This document shows positions 14,895-15,798 of a stretch of DNA of 15,798 nt, in pieces. The translations under genes were made by a program, and so were the position numbers. Each line of letters starts with the position of its first letter. Position 1 is the first letter of the stretch. This DNA is from Candidatus Saccharibacteria bacterium UBA3225. GTDB taxonomy: Bacteria > Patescibacteriota > Saccharimonadia > Saccharimonadales > Saccharimonadaceae. The notes beneath the pieces are model-generated. The model made no database searches, had not been told where the DNA came from, and worked only from the letters and a program-made list of their open reading frames with translations. The DNA lies in NCBI GenBank assembly GCA_002363515.1, contig DEVX01000016.1, positions 1 to 15,798 of the forward strand, written 5' to 3'.

Positions 14895-15798
14895 AATTTC
14901 TCCTAAATACCCATTTTCACCTCGCCGTGGATAGCCTCCGCCAAAATCGCGGCCGCACTTTCTTGTCTGCCCTCGGCATCGCCATCGGCGTCGCAAGCAT
15001 CGTCCTCATCATGTCTCTCACCGGTGGCATCAACCGCCTCGTCAGCACGAGCAGTGGCAAGAACAACGCCAATCTCATTTTGGTCCGCCCAAGCAACGGC
15101 AAAGAAGTTGGCGACAGCATCATCGACGAATTGACTCATACTAGCCAGTATTCGAAGTCAAACCTCACGCTCGAAGACGTCGAAACCATCAAAAAAGTCG
15201 AAAACGTCGAAAGCGTTGCTCCGATTGCTATTAGTAACGCCGCCATCAGCATCGGCGAAAAGGTCTACCAGTCAAACACAATCGTCGCGACTAGCAACGA
15301 CCTCCAAAATATCCTCGACTTAAAGCTCAAAAATGGCCAGTTCCTCGATTATAGCCTCCGCGAAAACGTCGCGGTCGTCGGTTATGATTTTGCCATGTCG
15401 CTCTTCGGCACCACCGAAGCAATTACCCGCACCTTCAGTTACAATGGCCAAAAATTCATGATCGTCGGCGTCCTTGACGACATCAACGACCCGATTAATT
15501 ACAACAACGTCGATTTCGATAACGCCATTCTTATCAACATCAAGTATGCCAGTACCTTCGAATCTTCAATTCAGATTCAGCAAATCGACATCCGCACCAA
15601 GACTACCGATGCGGTCGACAATACCAAAGACGCCATCCGCGAAAGACTCTCTGAAGCCAAGAAGGGCGACCAAAACTTCACTCTCATTTCCGGCAACGAA
15701 GATCTCCATCCGGCCGGCTCCATGCTCACGATTATCTCCGGTATGCTCACGCTCGTCGCCAGCATTTCCCTCATCGTCGGCGGCGTCGGCATCATGAA
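14891..15798 (+). CDS. MacB-like ABC transporter permease, N-terminal part (3' end outside window)
   Basis: The frame opens with ATG at 14891, 6 bases after AAAGGAGG (14877-14884), and remains open to the window end, giving 302 residues. A first transmembrane helix lies at about residues 22-44 (RTFLSALGIAIGVASIVLIMSL). A MacB periplasmic core domain of about 230 residues follows, with the typical LTLEDVETIKKVENVESVAP start. A second helix begins near residue 280 and ends in SLIVGGVGIMN, the hallmark opening of the FtsX domain. Two more helices and the C-terminus should lie beyond the window. It pairs with the ATPase encoded just upstream. Such transporters act by mechanotransmission, moving lipoproteins, peptides or drugs or driving envelope signalling; the cargo here is unknown. 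Confidence 0.95.
   Translation, partial: MKFLLNTHFHLAVDSLRQNRGRTFLSALGIAIGVASIVLIMSLTGGINRLVSTSSGKNNANLILVRPSNGKEVGDSIIDELTHTSQYSKSNLTLEDVETIKKVENVESVAPIAISNAAISIGEKVYQSNTIVATSNDLQNILDLKLKNGQFLDYSLRENVAVVGYDFAMSLFGTTEAITRTFSYNGQKFMIVGVLDDINDPINYNNVDFDNAILINIKYASTFESSIQIQQIDIRTKTTDAVDNTKDAIRERLSEAKKGDQNFTLISGNEDLHPAGSMLTIISGMLTLVASISLIVGGVGIM

Noticed and set aside
14172..14996. 274-residue open frame antisense to the ABC ATPase and permease
   Set aside because: It mirrors the C-ending codon bias of two well-supported genes. Its Phe/Leu/Gly-rich translation is typical of antisense shadow frames.
15474..15797. 107-residue plus-strand frame at the window end
   Set aside because: It is an out-of-frame, Ser/Thr/Pro-rich shadow of the MacB-like permease, whose frame from 14891 carries clear family motifs.

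Overview
The window reads as a compact bacterial chromosome segment of moderate GC content. Genes are tightly packed, often overlapping by 1-7 bases, and intergenic gaps are short. The gene styles (short glycolysis/pentose-phosphate enzymes, Gln/Asn-rich single-pass membrane proteins, an actinobacterial-type DUF3152 metzincin, a MacB-like exporter with a Lys-rich tail) make me suspect a Patescibacteria/CPR genome, most likely Saccharibacteria-like. That placement is inference from gene style, not from a phylogenetic marker. The standard bacterial code applies: dnaE ends at TGA directly before a hairpin terminator, and two gene pairs overlap as ATGA.

Layout. (1) 1-3395, plus strand: a five-gene run with the end of GAPDH, then RpiB, ribulose-phosphate 3-epimerase, a PfkB-family sugar kinase and a LOG-family protein. 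It is closed by a bidirectional terminator (3401-3433). The enzymes converge on ribose 5-phosphate and its path to glyceraldehyde 3-phosphate. (2) 7836-3445, minus strand: a six-helix membrane protein followed by dnaE, which has an intact-looking PHP metal site. (3) 7917-8684, plus strand: a promoter matching consensus in full (TTGACA, 17-bp spacer, TGnTATAAT) drives a 230-codon gene with no ATG, GTG or TTG start. The best start is an ATA preceded by a GGAG ribosome site. Its C-terminus resembles a RyR domain. A second bidirectional terminator (8702-8732) follows. (4) 12292-8731, minus strand: a five-gene cell-envelope operon encoding a Q/N-rich membrane protein, a secreted-type DUF3152 zinc metallopeptidase, a membrane-anchored coiled-coil protein, a diacylglycerol-kinase-like lipid kinase and a TlyA-like RNA methyltransferase lacking its S4 domain. 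(5) 12413-12502, minus strand: tRNA-Ser(GGA) with its own promoter. (6) 13794-12589, minus strand: an unrecognised 400-residue reading frame split by one in-frame TGA. A terminator stands just after its second half, and its TTGACA/TACAAT promoter is covered by a nested palindrome that looks like an operator. (7) 13959 to the window end, plus strand: a MacB/LolD-type ABC ATPase, apparently leaderless, overlapping its permease, which runs off the window.

The two most unusual elements are the gene at 7992-8684, with a very strong promoter but no canonical start, and the TGA-split gene at 12589-13794 with its operator-like promoter. No mobile element, CRISPR array or phage gene is visible. Once the gene at 7992-8684 is counted, no stretch over 300 bases lacks a gene.
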